From Breoghania sp963678585 (GTDB lineage: Bacteria > Pseudomonadota > Alphaproteobacteria > Rhizobiales > Stappiaceae), in assembly GCA_963678585.2 (NCBI GenBank), contig CAXXGA010000001.1, positions 124,001 through 188,000 on the forward strand: a DNA stretch of 64,000 nucleotides, written 5' to 3'. The notes below the pieces were generated by a model that was given only the letters and a program-made list of their open reading frames with translations, did no database searches and was not told the origin of the DNA. Below, piece by piece: positions 16,620-25,726 of this stretch. The translations under genes were made by a program, and so were the position numbers. Positions within the stretch are counted from its first letter, which is position 1. The number at the start of each line of letters is the position of its first letter.

Positions 16620-18395
16620 ATGGCCACGGAAGTCGCTACTCCCTTTCTACTTGAAGCCGTCGCCTTGCTGGGCACAGCCGTGGTGGCCGTACCGCTGGCG
16701 AAACGAGTGGGGCTGGGCGCGGTGCTGGGCTATCTCGGTGCTGGCCTGCTCATCGGCCCGCATGGGGTGGCGTTGATCTCAGATCCGGGAACGATCCTGC
16801 AGGTCGCGGAACTGGGCGTGGTGCTGCTTCTCTTCCTGATCGGACTTGAACTCAATCCCGAACGTCTCTGGCTGCTGCGGCGAGATATATTCGGACTTGG
16901 AACCGCGCAGGTCCTGCTCACCGGGCTCGCGCTGACGGCGCTCGTGATGCTCGTGAGCGACAGCTGGCGCATGGCCCTCGTGGCCGGGTTCGGCATCGCC
17001 CTTTCATCGACGGCCTTCGCTCTCCAGCTCCTGCAGGAACGCGGGCAGCTCAGAACGAGTTACGGCCAGCGCGCCTTTGCCATCCTGCTGCTTCAGGACA
17101 TCGCCATCGTGCCGCTTCTGGCGGGCATCACCCTGCTGACGCCTTCAACAGCGGAACCCGCTTCTCCGCTATGGATGGAAGCCACCATTGCGGCGAGCGC
17201 AATCGTCGCGGTCCTGCTGGTGGGGCGCTACGCGCTCAATCCTCTGTTTTCCTTCCTGGCCCGCTCCGGCGCGCGCGAGGTGATGCTGATCGCCACGCTG
17301 CTGGTGGCGCTTGGAAGCGCCATGCTGCTTCATCTGGTCGGGCTGTCCATGGCGCTGGGGGCGTTCATCGCCGGGGTCATGCTGGCGGATTCCTCCTTCC
17401 GTCATACGCTGGAAGCCGATATCGAGCCGTTTCGCTCACTGCTCATGGGCCTGTTCTTCATGGCCGTGGGCATGACCTTCTCACTCGATGTGCTGATCGA
17501 CGCCTGGCCGCTGATCCTTGGCGGAGTGGTTGCGGTGATGAGCGTGAAAGGGGCGCTGCTGTGGGGCCTTTCGCGGCTTTTCGGGGCTTCCAACACCGAT
17601 GCCCTGCGCATCGCCACCACCTTGCCGCAGGGCGGCGAATTCGCCTTCGTGCTGTTTTCCGCAGCCCTTGCGCACGGACTGATGAGCCAGGAAGAGGAAT
17701 CCACGCTGATCGCCGTGGTCATCCTGTCCATGATGCTCACGCCTTTCGTCTGCGCCATCTACGACCGGATCGCCACCAGTCTGCGCGCCCATGGCGTTGC
17801 GGCGGAGGTGGTGGAATGCTTCGGGGAGGCAAGCGCCAATGTGCTGATCTGCGGCTTCGGCCGTTTCGGCATGGTGGCGGCCCAGATGCTGGCGGCCGAA
17901 GGCATCGCGATTACCGCGATGGACCGCAATGCCAAGCGCATCAACTACGCGCGCAAGCTCGGCTACAAGGTCTATTACGGCGACATCACGCGCGCAGACG
18001 TGTTGCGCTCGGCGGGTGCTGCGGAAGCCGCCGTCATCGCACTCTGCGTGGAGCATGACGACGTCATGCACGAGGCCATCGGCTGCATCCGGGAAAATTT
18101 CCCTTCCGCCCGCATCTATTGCCGGGCGACCGACCGCGCCCATGCGCTCGATCTGACGCGCGAGGGCGTGGATTTCCATATCCGCGAAACTTTCGAATCC
18201 GGCATCGTCTTCGGGCGTGCGGCGCTGGCAGCGCTGGCCATTCCCCCGGAACGGATCGCCGATATCGAGGAGGATGTGCGCAGGCGCGATTTCGAGCGCA
18301 TGCAGATGCAGCTGACGGGCGGACTTTTTGCCGGAACCGACATTCTCCACGCCCGTACGCCCCGCGCCGAGACGAAGCAGAGCGAGACCGCCTGA
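16620..18395 (+). CDS. CPA2-family cation:proton antiporter, KefB/KefC-like
   Basis: A 591-residue monovalent cation:H+ antiporter. The first 390 residues form about 12-13 membrane helices with family segments such as GVVLLLFLIGLELNPERLW, LLQDIAIVPLL and LGAFIAGVMLADSSFRH. A cytoplasmic RCK/TrkA-N domain follows from about residue 400 (NVLICGFGRFGMVAAQMLA, a Rossmann nucleotide site). This is the KefB/KefC layout of glutathione-gated potassium efflux, but no KefF/KefG ancillary gene is adjacent, so the regulation may differ. ATG at 16620 is preferred because GAAGG lies 5 bases upstream; GTG at 16614 is the alternative. Confidence 0.92.
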   Translation: MATEVATPFLLEAVALLGTAVVAVPLAKRVGLGAVLGYLGAGLLIGPHGVALISDPGTILQVAELGVVLLLFLIGLELNPERLWLLRRDIFGLGTAQVLLTGLALTALVMLVSDSWRMALVAGFGIALSSTAFALQLLQERGQLRTSYGQRAFAILLLQDIAIVPLLAGITLLTPSTAEPASPLWMEATIAASAIVAVLLVGRYALNPLFSFLARSGAREVMLIATLLVALGSAMLLHLVGLSMALGAFIAGVMLADSSFRHTLEADIEPFRSLLMGLFFMAVGMTFSLDVLIDAWPLILGGVVAVMSVKGALLWGLSRLFGASNTDALRIATTLPQGGEFAFVLFSAALAHGLMSQEEESTLIAVVILSMMLTPFVCAIYDRIATSLRAHGVAAEVVECFGEASANVLICGFGRFGMVAAQMLAAEGIAITAMDRNAKRINYARKLGYKVYYGDITRADVLRSAGAAEAAVIALCVEHDDVMHEAIGCIRENFPSARIYCRATDRAHALDLTREGVDFHIRETFESGIVFGRAALAALAIPPERIADIEEDVRRRDFERMQMQLTGGLFAGTDILHARTPRAETKQSETA

Positions 18396-18621
18396 GCCTC
18401 ATGATCGGGCCAAAGCGGCTTGAAAAGCGTGGTTTGCGCTGGAAAAGACGTATTTGGACAACTATCTTCGCGGTGAAAAGGAGTACAAGCTGAGCATGAC
18501 GCGCCCATGACGCGTCTGGATGGCAAAGGCCGCTCCACCCATGAACCGAATGCGAATCCCGTCTCGCCCGAGCGCCCGTGCGACGCGGCCGGGACGACGC
18601 GCTGCAACAGGCAAGAATTCA

Positions 18622-18831
18622 ATGAACCGCTACGAACCCTCGCGCCCCGGCGGCGAAGCCCGCATCCGTTATCTCGACGGCGATTTCCAGATCCTTGCGC
18701 CGGGCAATTTCGTGCGGTGCGCGGTCACGGGCCAGCAGATCCCGCTCGATGAACTGAAATACTGGAGCGCGGAGCGCCAGGAAGCCTATGTGGACGCGGC
18801 CGCCGCCATGAGCCACATGCGCCCCGAATAA
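18622..18831 (+). CDS. DUF2093 family protein
   Basis: A 69-residue soluble protein beginning MNRYEPSRPGGEARIRYLDG, with the central FVRCAVTGQQIPLDELKYWS motif and an EAYVDAAAAMSH end. This is DUF2093, restricted to alphaproteobacteria and usually next to lpxK, as here. The CxxTG motif in a short beta-rich protein hints at metal or nucleic acid binding, but no function is established. It converges on lpxK with only 23 bases between the stop codons. Confidence 0.88.
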   Translation: MNRYEPSRPGGEARIRYLDGDFQILAPGNFVRCAVTGQQIPLDELKYWSAERQEAYVDAAAAMSHMRPE

Positions 18832-18854
18832 AACTTATCCTACGTCAGGAGCGT

Positions 18855-19874
18855 TCAGCGGAAGGTGCGGTCGCGGATGGCGCGGTTCAAAAGATCCAGC
18901 ATCCGCCGCTCTTCCCGGAAGACCAGATCCACCGTCACGACCCGCGCCGAGCCCGCGAGCCAGCGCATGAGTTCGTGCTCGCTGCCTTCGATGCGCCGCA
19001 TGTCCTTGGTGGTGGTGACCGGGACCAGCCCCTTTTCCTCCGCCGAGGTCAGGATTTCCTGCGCCTCGGCGACGGTGATCACGTGATGGTCCGGGAAGGA
19101 CCGGCGCTCCACGACCTCCGCCCCCATCGCCTCAAGCGTGTCGAAGAACTTCTGCGGGCGCCCGATCCCGGCGAAGGCCAGCACGCGCTGGCCGGTCACG
19201 TCCGGATTGGGCCGGGGCTTCAGATCCGCGCGCAGGACCGGCAGGCCGCGGCGCGAGGCACGGCGCAAAAGCCGGTTTCCAGCGTCCCCCTCCCCGATGA
19301 CGAGAAGCGCATTCGCCATGATGAGCTGATCGCGCAAGGGCGCACGCAACGGGCCTGAGGGGATGGTCATGCCGTTGCCGACGCCCACGGCCCCTTCCGC
19401 CACCACCAGCGAGAAATCGCGGTAAAGCGCGGGGTTTTGAAAGCCGTCGTCGAGCAGGATGAGATCCGCGCCCATTTCGACCGCCGCCTGCGCGCCCTGA
19501 ATGCGGTCGCTTGAGACGACGGTGGTCGCCGCTTCGGCCAGCAAAAGCGCCTCGTCACCGACCTGCGAGGCCAGATGGGTGTCGGGATCGACCTTCACCG
19601 GGCCTTCGAAGCTGCCGCCGTATCCGCGGGTCAGGATGACGGGGTTGTAATCCTCATCCTGCAGCATTGCGGCAAGGGCGATGGTCGTGGGCGTCTTGCC
19701 CGCGCCGCCCGCCACGAAGTTTCCCACCACAATGACCGGAACGTTGACGCGGCCCTGCGGCGGCTTTTGCATCCGCCGGCCCGCAATGCGGCCGTAGATG
19801 AAGGAAACGGGCGCAAGCGCAAGCGCCTTCAGCGCCTTGCCTTGCTGCCACCAGAAATCGGGAGCCTGCCGCAC
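18855..19874 (-). CDS. lpxK: tetraacyldisaccharide 4'-kinase
   Basis: Phosphorylates the 4' position of the lipid A disaccharide precursor to form lipid IVA at the inner membrane. The 339-residue length fits. The P-loop is GNFVAGGAGKTPTTIAL (about 51-67) and the catalytic Asp region is ILLDDGFQNPAL; an N-terminal hydrophobic helix (ALKALALAPVSFIYG) anchors the enzyme. It starts with GTG at 19874, 92 bases after waaA, and ends the minus-strand lipid A operon. Confidence 0.96.
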   Translation of the reverse strand: MRQAPDFWWQQGKALKALALAPVSFIYGRIAGRRMQKPPQGRVNVPVIVVGNFVAGGAGKTPTTIALAAMLQDEDYNPVILTRGYGGSFEGPVKVDPDTHLASQVGDEALLLAEAATTVVSSDRIQGAQAAVEMGADLILLDDGFQNPALYRDFSLVVAEGAVGVGNGMTIPSGPLRAPLRDQLIMANALLVIGEGDAGNRLLRRASRRGLPVLRADLKPRPNPDVTGQRVLAFAGIGRPQKFFDTLEAMGAEVVERRSFPDHHVITVAEAQEILTSAEEKGLVPVTTTKDMRRIEGSEHELMRWLAGSARVVTVDLVFREERRMLDLLNRAIRDRTFR

Positions 19875-19966
19875 GTCCAGTCCTCATCCTGTCGCCACAC
19901 GGGGCGCGCACAGGGCCCCACAACGGGCCGAAGCGACGGGGAAGATCGATTCCCGAACCCGCCTGC

Positions 19967-21262
19967 TCAGTCTAGCAGCTTGCCAAATGCTCTTTCGAGC
20001 ACCCCTTTTACCGCATCCAGCGCGCCCTGACCGGAATCGGCGCTGGCCTTGGCCGCGCGCGACAGGGCCATCACCGCCCGAGGGTCGGCGAGCAGCGCCG
20101 CAAGTTCCGTCTGAAGTGCGGCAGCATCCTTCACGACGCACGCCCCGCCGGCTTCCGTCAGCGAGCGGTAGATGCCGGAAAAATTGCGCACCCGCGGTCC
20201 GGAGAGGATCGCACAGCCGATCTGCGCCGGTTCGATGGGGTTTTGCCCGCCGTGGGGCACCAGCGACCCGCCGATAAAGGCGATGGGAGCCAGACGGTAG
20301 AACAACCCAAGCTCGCCGATCGTGTCCGCCACATAGACATGGCAGCGTCGCTGGATCGGCTCGCCGCGCGAACGCAGGCTCGGGTCCAGCCCGGCGGAGG
20401 CGAAGATATCGACCACTTCCGGCCCGCGTTCCGGATGGCGCGGGACCGAGATCAGCAGAAGCTCGGGAAACGTCTCGCGCAAGCCCTTGTGGACGTTCGC
20501 CAGAAGCTCTTCCTCGCCCGGATGGGTGCTGGCGGCGATCCAGACGGGGCGCTCGCCGATCTGGTCGCGCAGGGCAGCGAGCGCACTCTCGTCGAAGGGA
20601 AGCGGCGGCACGTCGAATTTCAGATTACCGGTCGCGCGCACATCGGCAACGCCCAGATCGGCATAACGCTCGGCGTCTGCCTGCGACTGCGCCAGACACA
20701 TGGTAACGCACCCGAAGACCCCGCGCCCACCGCGCCCGAAGCGCGCCCAGCCGCGATGGGAGCCTTCCGACATGCGTCCGTTGACGATCACCACCGGAAT
20801 GCCGCGCTCGTGAAGTTCGGCGAAGGTTGCGGGCCAGATTTCCGATTCCACCATGATGGCGAATTCCGGTTTCCAGCTGTCGAGAAAGCGGGCGATCAAG
20901 GGCGCGACGTCGAAGGGCGCGAACTGGTGAACCGCGCCTTCTGGCAGGCGTTCGGCGGCGATGCGCGAGGATGTGATCGTGCCGGTGGTCAAGACCACCT
21001 TGAAGCCGCGTTCGACGATCCATTCGATCAACGGCAGGACGGCGTTGGTTTCGCCGACGCTTGCCGCATGCACCCACACGCGGGGCCCCGGTTCCGGCGT
21101 GAGCCCGGCCTGACCGAAGCGCTCGCCGCGACGAGCGGGATCTTCCTTGCCGCGACGAACCCGGCGGGCGTGGAGAAGCTTCAGCGCAGGCAGGCCGAGA
21201 CGTCCGGCCGCCCTGTAGGCCGCCAGCAATCCGCCTCCCGCAACGCTTCCCGCTTCAGCCAT
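19967..21262 (-). CDS. waaA: Kdo transferase (3-deoxy-D-manno-octulosonic acid transferase)
   Basis: Transfers Kdo residues from CMP-Kdo to lipid IVA, committing lipid A to core assembly. The 431-residue GT-B enzyme has an N-terminal hydrophobic anchor (LLAAYRAAGRLGLPALKLL), a GPRVWVHAASVGETNA motif with the catalytic Glu, and a C-terminal VADTIGELGLFYRLAPIAFIGGSLVPHGGQNPIEPA signature. The start overlaps the end of the DUF374 gene by 8 bases, showing translational coupling. Confidence 0.96.
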   Translation of the reverse strand: MAEAGSVAGGGLLAAYRAAGRLGLPALKLLHARRVRRGKEDPARRGERFGQAGLTPEPGPRVWVHAASVGETNAVLPLIEWIVERGFKVVLTTGTITSSRIAAERLPEGAVHQFAPFDVAPLIARFLDSWKPEFAIMVESEIWPATFAELHERGIPVVIVNGRMSEGSHRGWARFGRGGRGVFGCVTMCLAQSQADAERYADLGVADVRATGNLKFDVPPLPFDESALAALRDQIGERPVWIAASTHPGEEELLANVHKGLRETFPELLLISVPRHPERGPEVVDIFASAGLDPSLRSRGEPIQRRCHVYVADTIGELGLFYRLAPIAFIGGSLVPHGGQNPIEPAQIGCAILSGPRVRNFSGIYRSLTEAGGACVVKDAAALQTELAALLADPRAVMALSRAAKASADSGQGALDAVKGVLERAFGKLLD

Positions 21263-21953
21263 TGGCCTTTTCCGTCAGCTTGTAGGCCCGCTCCGTCACC
21301 CGGTTGAGCCCGGTTTCAACCTCAAGGCGCAGGGCCTCAAGCGTTTCGTCATCGGCGTCCTTCGGCACGACGATCGGATCGCCGACCACGAAGGAAGCAC
21401 GGGAAAAGGGCAGATTCACGCTCGCCTTGTCCCAGGTGTCGAGATCGATATGACGGCTGGTGGCGAAGGCGACGGGGCGGATCGGCGCGCCGGAATGGCG
21501 GGCAAGCTGAACGATGCCGATGCCTGCAACACGCGCCGGGCCCTTGGGCACATCCGCCGTCAGGGCGACGATGGCCCCTTCTTCCAAAGCCGCCAGCGAT
21601 TCGAAGAAGCCGCGCATCCCACCACGTTTTCTCACCTGCCGCTTCTTCTGCGAACCGGAGGCGCGGATCAGACCGATGCCGAGCTTGGCGGCGGCCACCG
21701 CGTTCACCTCGCCGTCGGCAGAACGCGAAATCATCACGCGGGTATCCCAGCCTTCGGGGCGGGCGAAAGGCATCATGAAATGCTGCCCGTGCCACATTGC
21801 GATGATCAGCGGCTCGCCCGGCTTGACCGTCTCGTAAATATCGGGCGGCTCAACCACGAGGGACGACGTCTTGCTTACGAATGTGAGGTAGCGCGCCATC
21901 ATCCGCCCGACAAAGCGCAGAATGGCCGGGTTGCGTCCGAGCTTCTTCAGCAT
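21255..21953 (-). CDS. DUF374 lysophospholipid acyltransferase-family protein
   Basis: A 232-residue membrane-associated acyltransferase-like protein. The HxxxxD-type motif is replaced by IIAMWHGQHFMMP (His55), typical of DUF374; the glycerol-phosphate-binding region is TADVPKGPARVAGIGIVQLARHSGAPI. Its position next to waaA and lpxK suggests a role in lipid A or very-long-chain acylation, but this is not proven. ATG at 21953 is chosen because upstream residues are unlike the family. It overlaps waaA by 8 bases. Confidence 0.88.
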   Translation of the reverse strand: MLKKLGRNPAILRFVGRMMARYLTFVSKTSSLVVEPPDIYETVKPGEPLIIAMWHGQHFMMPFARPEGWDTRVMISRSADGEVNAVAAAKLGIGLIRASGSQKKRQVRKRGGMRGFFESLAALEEGAIVALTADVPKGPARVAGIGIVQLARHSGAPIRPVAFATSRHIDLDTWDKASVNLPFSRASFVVGDPIVVPKDADDETLEALRLEVETGLNRVTERAYKLTEKANG

Positions 21954-22199
21954 GCGCGATCCACCGTCTCGATCACGGAATTGCAGGCGGTGGGAACCGC
22001 GTCGTGCGAATGGGCAGACAAAGGACGTATCAAAGGGACGGGACCTCTCCAGAAGCCGAAACGCAAAATGGCAAAGCAGACGGGAGCGACCGGCACGCCG
22101 CACTGAGGGACCTGCCGGAAATCAGGGCGCGGCAGCGGCAATACAGTGCCCCGCCCATCCGGGCAAGCGCCGCGTCGCCGCATCGCATCGGTTGAGGCG

Positions 22200-22439
22200 T
22201 CACTTCCCCTCTTCCGGCTCCAGAAGCTTATGCATATGAACGATAAAATAGCGCATATGGGCATTGTCCACGCTGGCTTGCGCCTTGGATTTCCACGCAT
22301 CATATGCCTTGGCGTAATTGGGGTAGATGCCGACGATATCGAGCTTGTCGAGATCCCGAAACTCGACCTTGTCGATTTCCGAAAGCTCGCCGCCGAAGAC
22401 GAGATGCAGCAGCTGATTGGGCTTTTCCTGTTCGCTCAT
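22200..22439 (-). CDS. DUF4170 family protein
   Basis: A 79-residue soluble protein: MSEQEKPNQLLHLVFGGELS, then DIVGIYPNYAKAYDAWKSKAQ and MRYFIVHMHKLLEPEEGK. This is DUF4170, a short alphaproteobacterial family normally found between the cysQ-like gene and the DUF374/waaA genes, exactly as here. The function is unknown; conserved linkage suggests a part in envelope lipid synthesis. The ATG at 22439 has GGAG eight bases upstream. Confidence 0.87.
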   Translation of the reverse strand: MSEQEKPNQLLHLVFGGELSEIDKVEFRDLDKLDIVGIYPNYAKAYDAWKSKAQASVDNAHMRYFIVHMHKLLEPEEGK

Positions 22440-22535
22440 GTCTTGCTCCACATGGGATCGGTTCTGCCGGAACGGCATCGGGTGCGGGCCAGCTTCACGC
22501 GTTGCGCGTCCTGTCGAAGATCGCCCGCCGGGGCG

Positions 22536-23345
22536 TTATTCGAGGACGCTGCGCACGATCTCGCTCAGGGACACCCGCAAGGCCGACGACGTGGCGACAA
22601 GCACCGGATGGCGGACATCCGGACGATTGTAGCGAAGCGTCCGTCCTTCGAGATCGGTCAGTTGGCCGCCAGCTTCCTGCACCAAAAGATCGGCTGCCGC
22701 AAGGTCCCAGTCATTTGCATGACGGGTCGCGATCGCGCCGTCGCGCCGCCCCGCTGCAACCAGAGCGATCCTGAGCGCCAATGAGCGGATGTGCACATCC
22801 TGATCGAGCCCGGCGGCGGCGAGCGCCTTCTGCCCGCGCAAGGAGCGCGGTCCCGCGATATGGGCACCGGCAAGTTCGCTGCGCCCGCTCACCGCGATCG
22901 CGCCGCCATTGAGCTGCGCCCCACCACCTGCCGTTGCAAGATAGAGTTCGCCCGGCACCGGAACATAAAGGGCGGCGGCGACCGGTCGCCCGGCCTCCAC
23001 GATCGCCACACTCACCGACCAGTCCTCCTCGCCGTGAATGAAGGCGCGGGTGCCGTCGATGGGATCGACCACGAAAAGCCGCTCGCGCTCAAGGCGCATC
23101 ATGTCGTCGGTGGTTTCTTCCGAAAGCCAGCCATAGTCGGGCCGCGCGGCGCGCAACTCGTTCCCGAGGAACGCGTCCAGCGCCATATCGGCTTCCGTGA
23201 CCGGAGAATTGTTCTCCTTGTTCCACACTTTCGGGTCGCGCCCGAAAAAGCCCATGGCGATGCGCCCGGCTTCCTGCGCGGCCTCGGCAATCAGCGTGAG
23301 ATCGTCCGCGGCACCTACCCCGCCTGCGCGATCATCGTCCTGCAA
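22536..23345 (-). CDS. CysQ/inositol monophosphatase-family phosphatase
   Basis: A 269-residue Mg2+-dependent, lithium-sensitive phosphatase. Metal-binding motifs are WLSEETTDD, DPIDGTRAFIHG and the C-terminal NDWDLAAADLLVQEAGG. CysQ proteins hydrolyse 3'-phosphoadenosine 5'-phosphate in sulfur metabolism; IMPases act on inositol phosphates, and sequence alone does not decide between them. The start is TTG at 23345 with AAGGA 7 bases upstream; it overlaps pmbA by 14 bases, so the genes are coupled. Confidence 0.9.
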   Translation of the reverse strand: MQDDDRAGGVGAADDLTLIAEAAQEAGRIAMGFFGRDPKVWNKENNSPVTEADMALDAFLGNELRAARPDYGWLSEETTDDMMRLERERLFVVDPIDGTRAFIHGEEDWSVSVAIVEAGRPVAAALYVPVPGELYLATAGGGAQLNGGAIAVSGRSELAGAHIAGPRSLRGQKALAAAGLDQDVHIRSLALRIALVAAGRRDGAIATRHANDWDLAAADLLVQEAGGQLTDLEGRTLRYNRPDVRHPVLVATSSALRVSLSEIVRSVLE

Positions 23346-24675
23346 GGGTCAATCCTTCGATGGCGAGTGTCGGCGCGCTGGTGGAAAAACGCAGGTCCGG
23401 ATCGTCCGCGGGCCGAAGCCTTGCGAACATGTCCTTCAGATTGCCCGCAACCGTGACCTCGCTGACGGGGAAGGTCAGTTCTCCGTTCTCGATCCAGAAG
23501 CCGGAAACGCCGCGGCTGTAATCGCCGGTCACCGGGTTCACGCCGTGGCCGATCAGATCGGTCACGTAAAGCCCCGTCCCGATCTCCCTGATAAGGTCTT
23601 CAGGCGAGATATCCCCGGGGGCGAGCGCGAGGTTGGTGGAGCCGGGCGACGTTCCCGAGCCGGAGCGCGCCGCGCGGCCATTGCTCTCAAGGCCAAGTTC
23701 GCGCGCGCTGGGCCCGTCGAGGAACCACGCCTTCAGGATGCCGTCTTCCACCATGGTAAGAGGCGCCACCGCGCGCCCCTCGCCGTCGAAGGAACGCGAT
23801 CCCGCGGAGCGCGGCTTCAGTGGATCGTCGATGATGGAAATGCCGGGGGCGAAGACCCGCTCGCCCATCAGGTCGCGCAGGAAGCTCGTCTTGCGCGCCA
23901 CCGAGGCTCCGTTCACTGCGCTTGCGAAATGGCCGACCAGCGAACGCGCCGCACGCGGCTCGAAAATGATCGCCGTGGTGCAGGTATCGACCTTTTGCGG
24001 CTTGAGGCGGCGCACCGCGCGTTCGCCCGCGCGCCGTCCGATATCTTCCGGCGCATCGAGATCCGCCTTGTGGGTGCGGAAATCGAAATCGTAGTCGCGC
24101 TCCATGCCGGTGCCCTCGCCCGCCACCGCGGTCATGGAGAGCGCATGGCGCGACACGAGATAGGAGCCGGAAAAGCCGTTGCTGGTTGCCAGCACGATGC
24201 CGCCGACACCGCCCGAGGCCGAGGCCCCGCCGGTCTTGCTCACCCCCGGCACCGCCAGCCCTGCGGCTTCGGCGGCCAGCGCGGTGTCGCGCAGTTCATC
24301 GGCTTGCACTTCATAGGCGTCGAGCAGGTCGAGCGAGGGCAGATCGCGGGCAAGCTCGCTTTCCTCCGCGAGCCCTGCGAAAGGGTCCTCCGGGGCGACG
24401 CGGGCCATGGCGACGGCGCGTTCGGCGAGACCGTCAATGTCGTCGAGCGCATTGGCCGAGACGCTGGCGACCCGGCGTCCGACGAAGACGCGCAGCGTGA
24501 AGCCGTCGGATTCGGAGCGCCCGGTCTCCTCCACCTTGCCTTCGCGCACGGAAGCAGAGAGCGACTGACCGGCCATCGCCACCGCATCGGCGGCGTCCGC
24601 GCCAGCCTTGCGGGCGGCGTCCACCAGCCTTGCCGCGCGCTCCTCAAGGTCCCGTTGATCGATCGTGAGTGCCAT
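23332..24675 (-). CDS. pmbA: PmbA/TldE, partner of the TldD metalloprotease
   Basis: A 447-residue protein homologous to TldD but without a zinc HExxxH motif, as expected of PmbA (TldE), the non-catalytic half of the TldD/TldE protease. Landmarks are RSESDGFTLRVFVGRRVASVSAN near the N-terminus, PRAARSLVGHFASAVNGASVARKTSFL in place of the zinc site, and GHGVNPVTGDYSRGVSGFWIENGEL near the end. ATG at 24675 has AAGGA just upstream. It begins the minus-strand operon leading to cysQ-like, DUF4170, DUF374, waaA and lpxK. Confidence 0.95.
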   Translation of the reverse strand: MALTIDQRDLEERAARLVDAARKAGADAADAVAMAGQSLSASVREGKVEETGRSESDGFTLRVFVGRRVASVSANALDDIDGLAERAVAMARVAPEDPFAGLAEESELARDLPSLDLLDAYEVQADELRDTALAAEAAGLAVPGVSKTGGASASGGVGGIVLATSNGFSGSYLVSRHALSMTAVAGEGTGMERDYDFDFRTHKADLDAPEDIGRRAGERAVRRLKPQKVDTCTTAIIFEPRAARSLVGHFASAVNGASVARKTSFLRDLMGERVFAPGISIIDDPLKPRSAGSRSFDGEGRAVAPLTMVEDGILKAWFLDGPSARELGLESNGRAARSGSGTSPGSTNLALAPGDISPEDLIREIGTGLYVTDLIGHGVNPVTGDYSRGVSGFWIENGELTFPVSEVTVAGNLKDMFARLRPADDPDLRFSTSAPTLAIEGLTLAGR

Positions 24676-25052
24676 TCTCGTCCTTTCGCCCACCGCGGGC
24701 CTGCGTACGTGCCGTGCGCGCATCGCCGGGTGCATCGCCTCGCGCCTTGGCCGGTGACGTCCCCCAGATGCCGCCCCTTCAACCGAAGCACAACGGGACG
24801 CCCTTTCGACCAGACGCATATCCGTATCTGCGTCTTGTCTATGCCGCCTCATGCCCGCGGGCAAGCGGGGGCTTTCACGGCAGCGTGTAAACGAAGCCTT
24901 ACCGGCGCGCTCACCATTCCCTAACCCTCTTTGAAATCAGGAAAATTTAACCAAGCTTCTTAAGCAGCCTCCAACCCGCCGCCCGTATGTTGGTTCACGT
25001 CAAACGGGACGACCGGACAAGAAAAAACATTGCCGGTCACGGGAGAGCGAAA
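24676..25052. other. 377-base divergent intergenic region (pmbA / DUF6101)
   Basis: Holds the promoter region of the pmbA-lpxK operon (minus) and that of the DUF6101 gene (plus). The part at about 24890-24970 is AT-rich for this genome (ctttgaaatcaggaaaattt, then aagcttcttaag), a likely promoter zone. I recognise no RNA gene and no credible extra coding frame. Confidence 0.45.
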
Positions 25053-25643
25053 TTGAGGCGTCAAACAGCAAAACACGGGGTGCGACCCGTGCAACAGGAA
25101 ACGTGCGCGCGTCTGGACCCCCTCGCGCTGCCATCCACCTTCCCTGTCGGGCTTTCCGGCAGCGAAGGTGGTCTGGCGGGTGCGGATGTCCACCTTGAAC
25201 GCGGCACCGTCATCGTTACCCGCCGCCTGAACGGGCGGCGCAACCAGGTTTTTCTCAAGCTTCGCGACTATCTCGGCGTTGCCGCGCGGGTGAGCCACTC
25301 AGCGGAAGACGACGGCGCGATGGAAGTGACGCTGGAACTCGTTCACTGCGACCCTTCGTTCTCGCTGGTGCTGCATGAGGCGGCCGGTCTTGAAAACGCG
25401 GTGGCCGACTGGCAGGGCTGGGCCCGCCGTCTGGGGCTGCCGCTTCTGATGATCGAGGCCGACGGCACGATGAGCGAGGTTGCAGGGGCTCCCAATCGGG
25501 TCACGGTCGGAAGGCCGGGTCCTCGGCGGCGATCTTCAGTGCTGCGTGATCGCCGCCCCCGTTTCCTTGTTCGGCGCAAGCCGGGCTTTGCCGGCATGAT
25601 GCCGGTGCATGCGCAAGAAAGCGAGATCATCGCTCGGCGCTGA
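25053..25643 (+). CDS. DUF6101 family protein
   Basis: A 196-residue protein without signal or membrane segment. It begins LRRQTAKHGVRPV (TTG at 25053), followed by RLDPLALPSTF, a GTVIVTRRLNGRRNQVFLKL segment and a DPSFSLVLHEA segment, and ends in a basic arginine-rich tail. It resembles the DUF6101 family of Hyphomicrobiales, whose function is unknown. TTG at 25053 is preferred because GGGAG lies 7 bases upstream and LRRQ is the usual family start; ATG at 24987 has no ribosome site. A terminator follows at 25675. Confidence 0.72.
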   Translation: MRRQTAKHGVRPVQQETCARLDPLALPSTFPVGLSGSEGGLAGADVHLERGTVIVTRRLNGRRNQVFLKLRDYLGVAARVSHSAEDDGAMEVTLELVHCDPSFSLVLHEAAGLENAVADWQGWARRLGLPLLMIEADGTMSEVAGAPNRVTVGRPGPRRRSSVLRDRRPRFLVRRKPGFAGMMPVHAQESEIIARR

Positions 25644-25674
25644 TCCCCCCGGCACTCCGACGACGAACAAAAGA

Positions 25675-25703
25675 AGCCCGCTCGCGCCCCGAGCGGGCTT
25701 TTT
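25675..25703. terminator. bidirectional rho-independent terminator
   Basis: Ten-base arms agcccgctcg (25675-25684) and cgagcgggct (25690-25699) with a 5-base loop and a following T run on the plus strand; the minus strand also runs into a T-rich tract. It sits between the convergent DUF6101 and patatin genes and probably serves both. Confidence 0.9.
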
Positions 25704-25726
25704 CGTTACCGATTGCGTCTTGCGGG

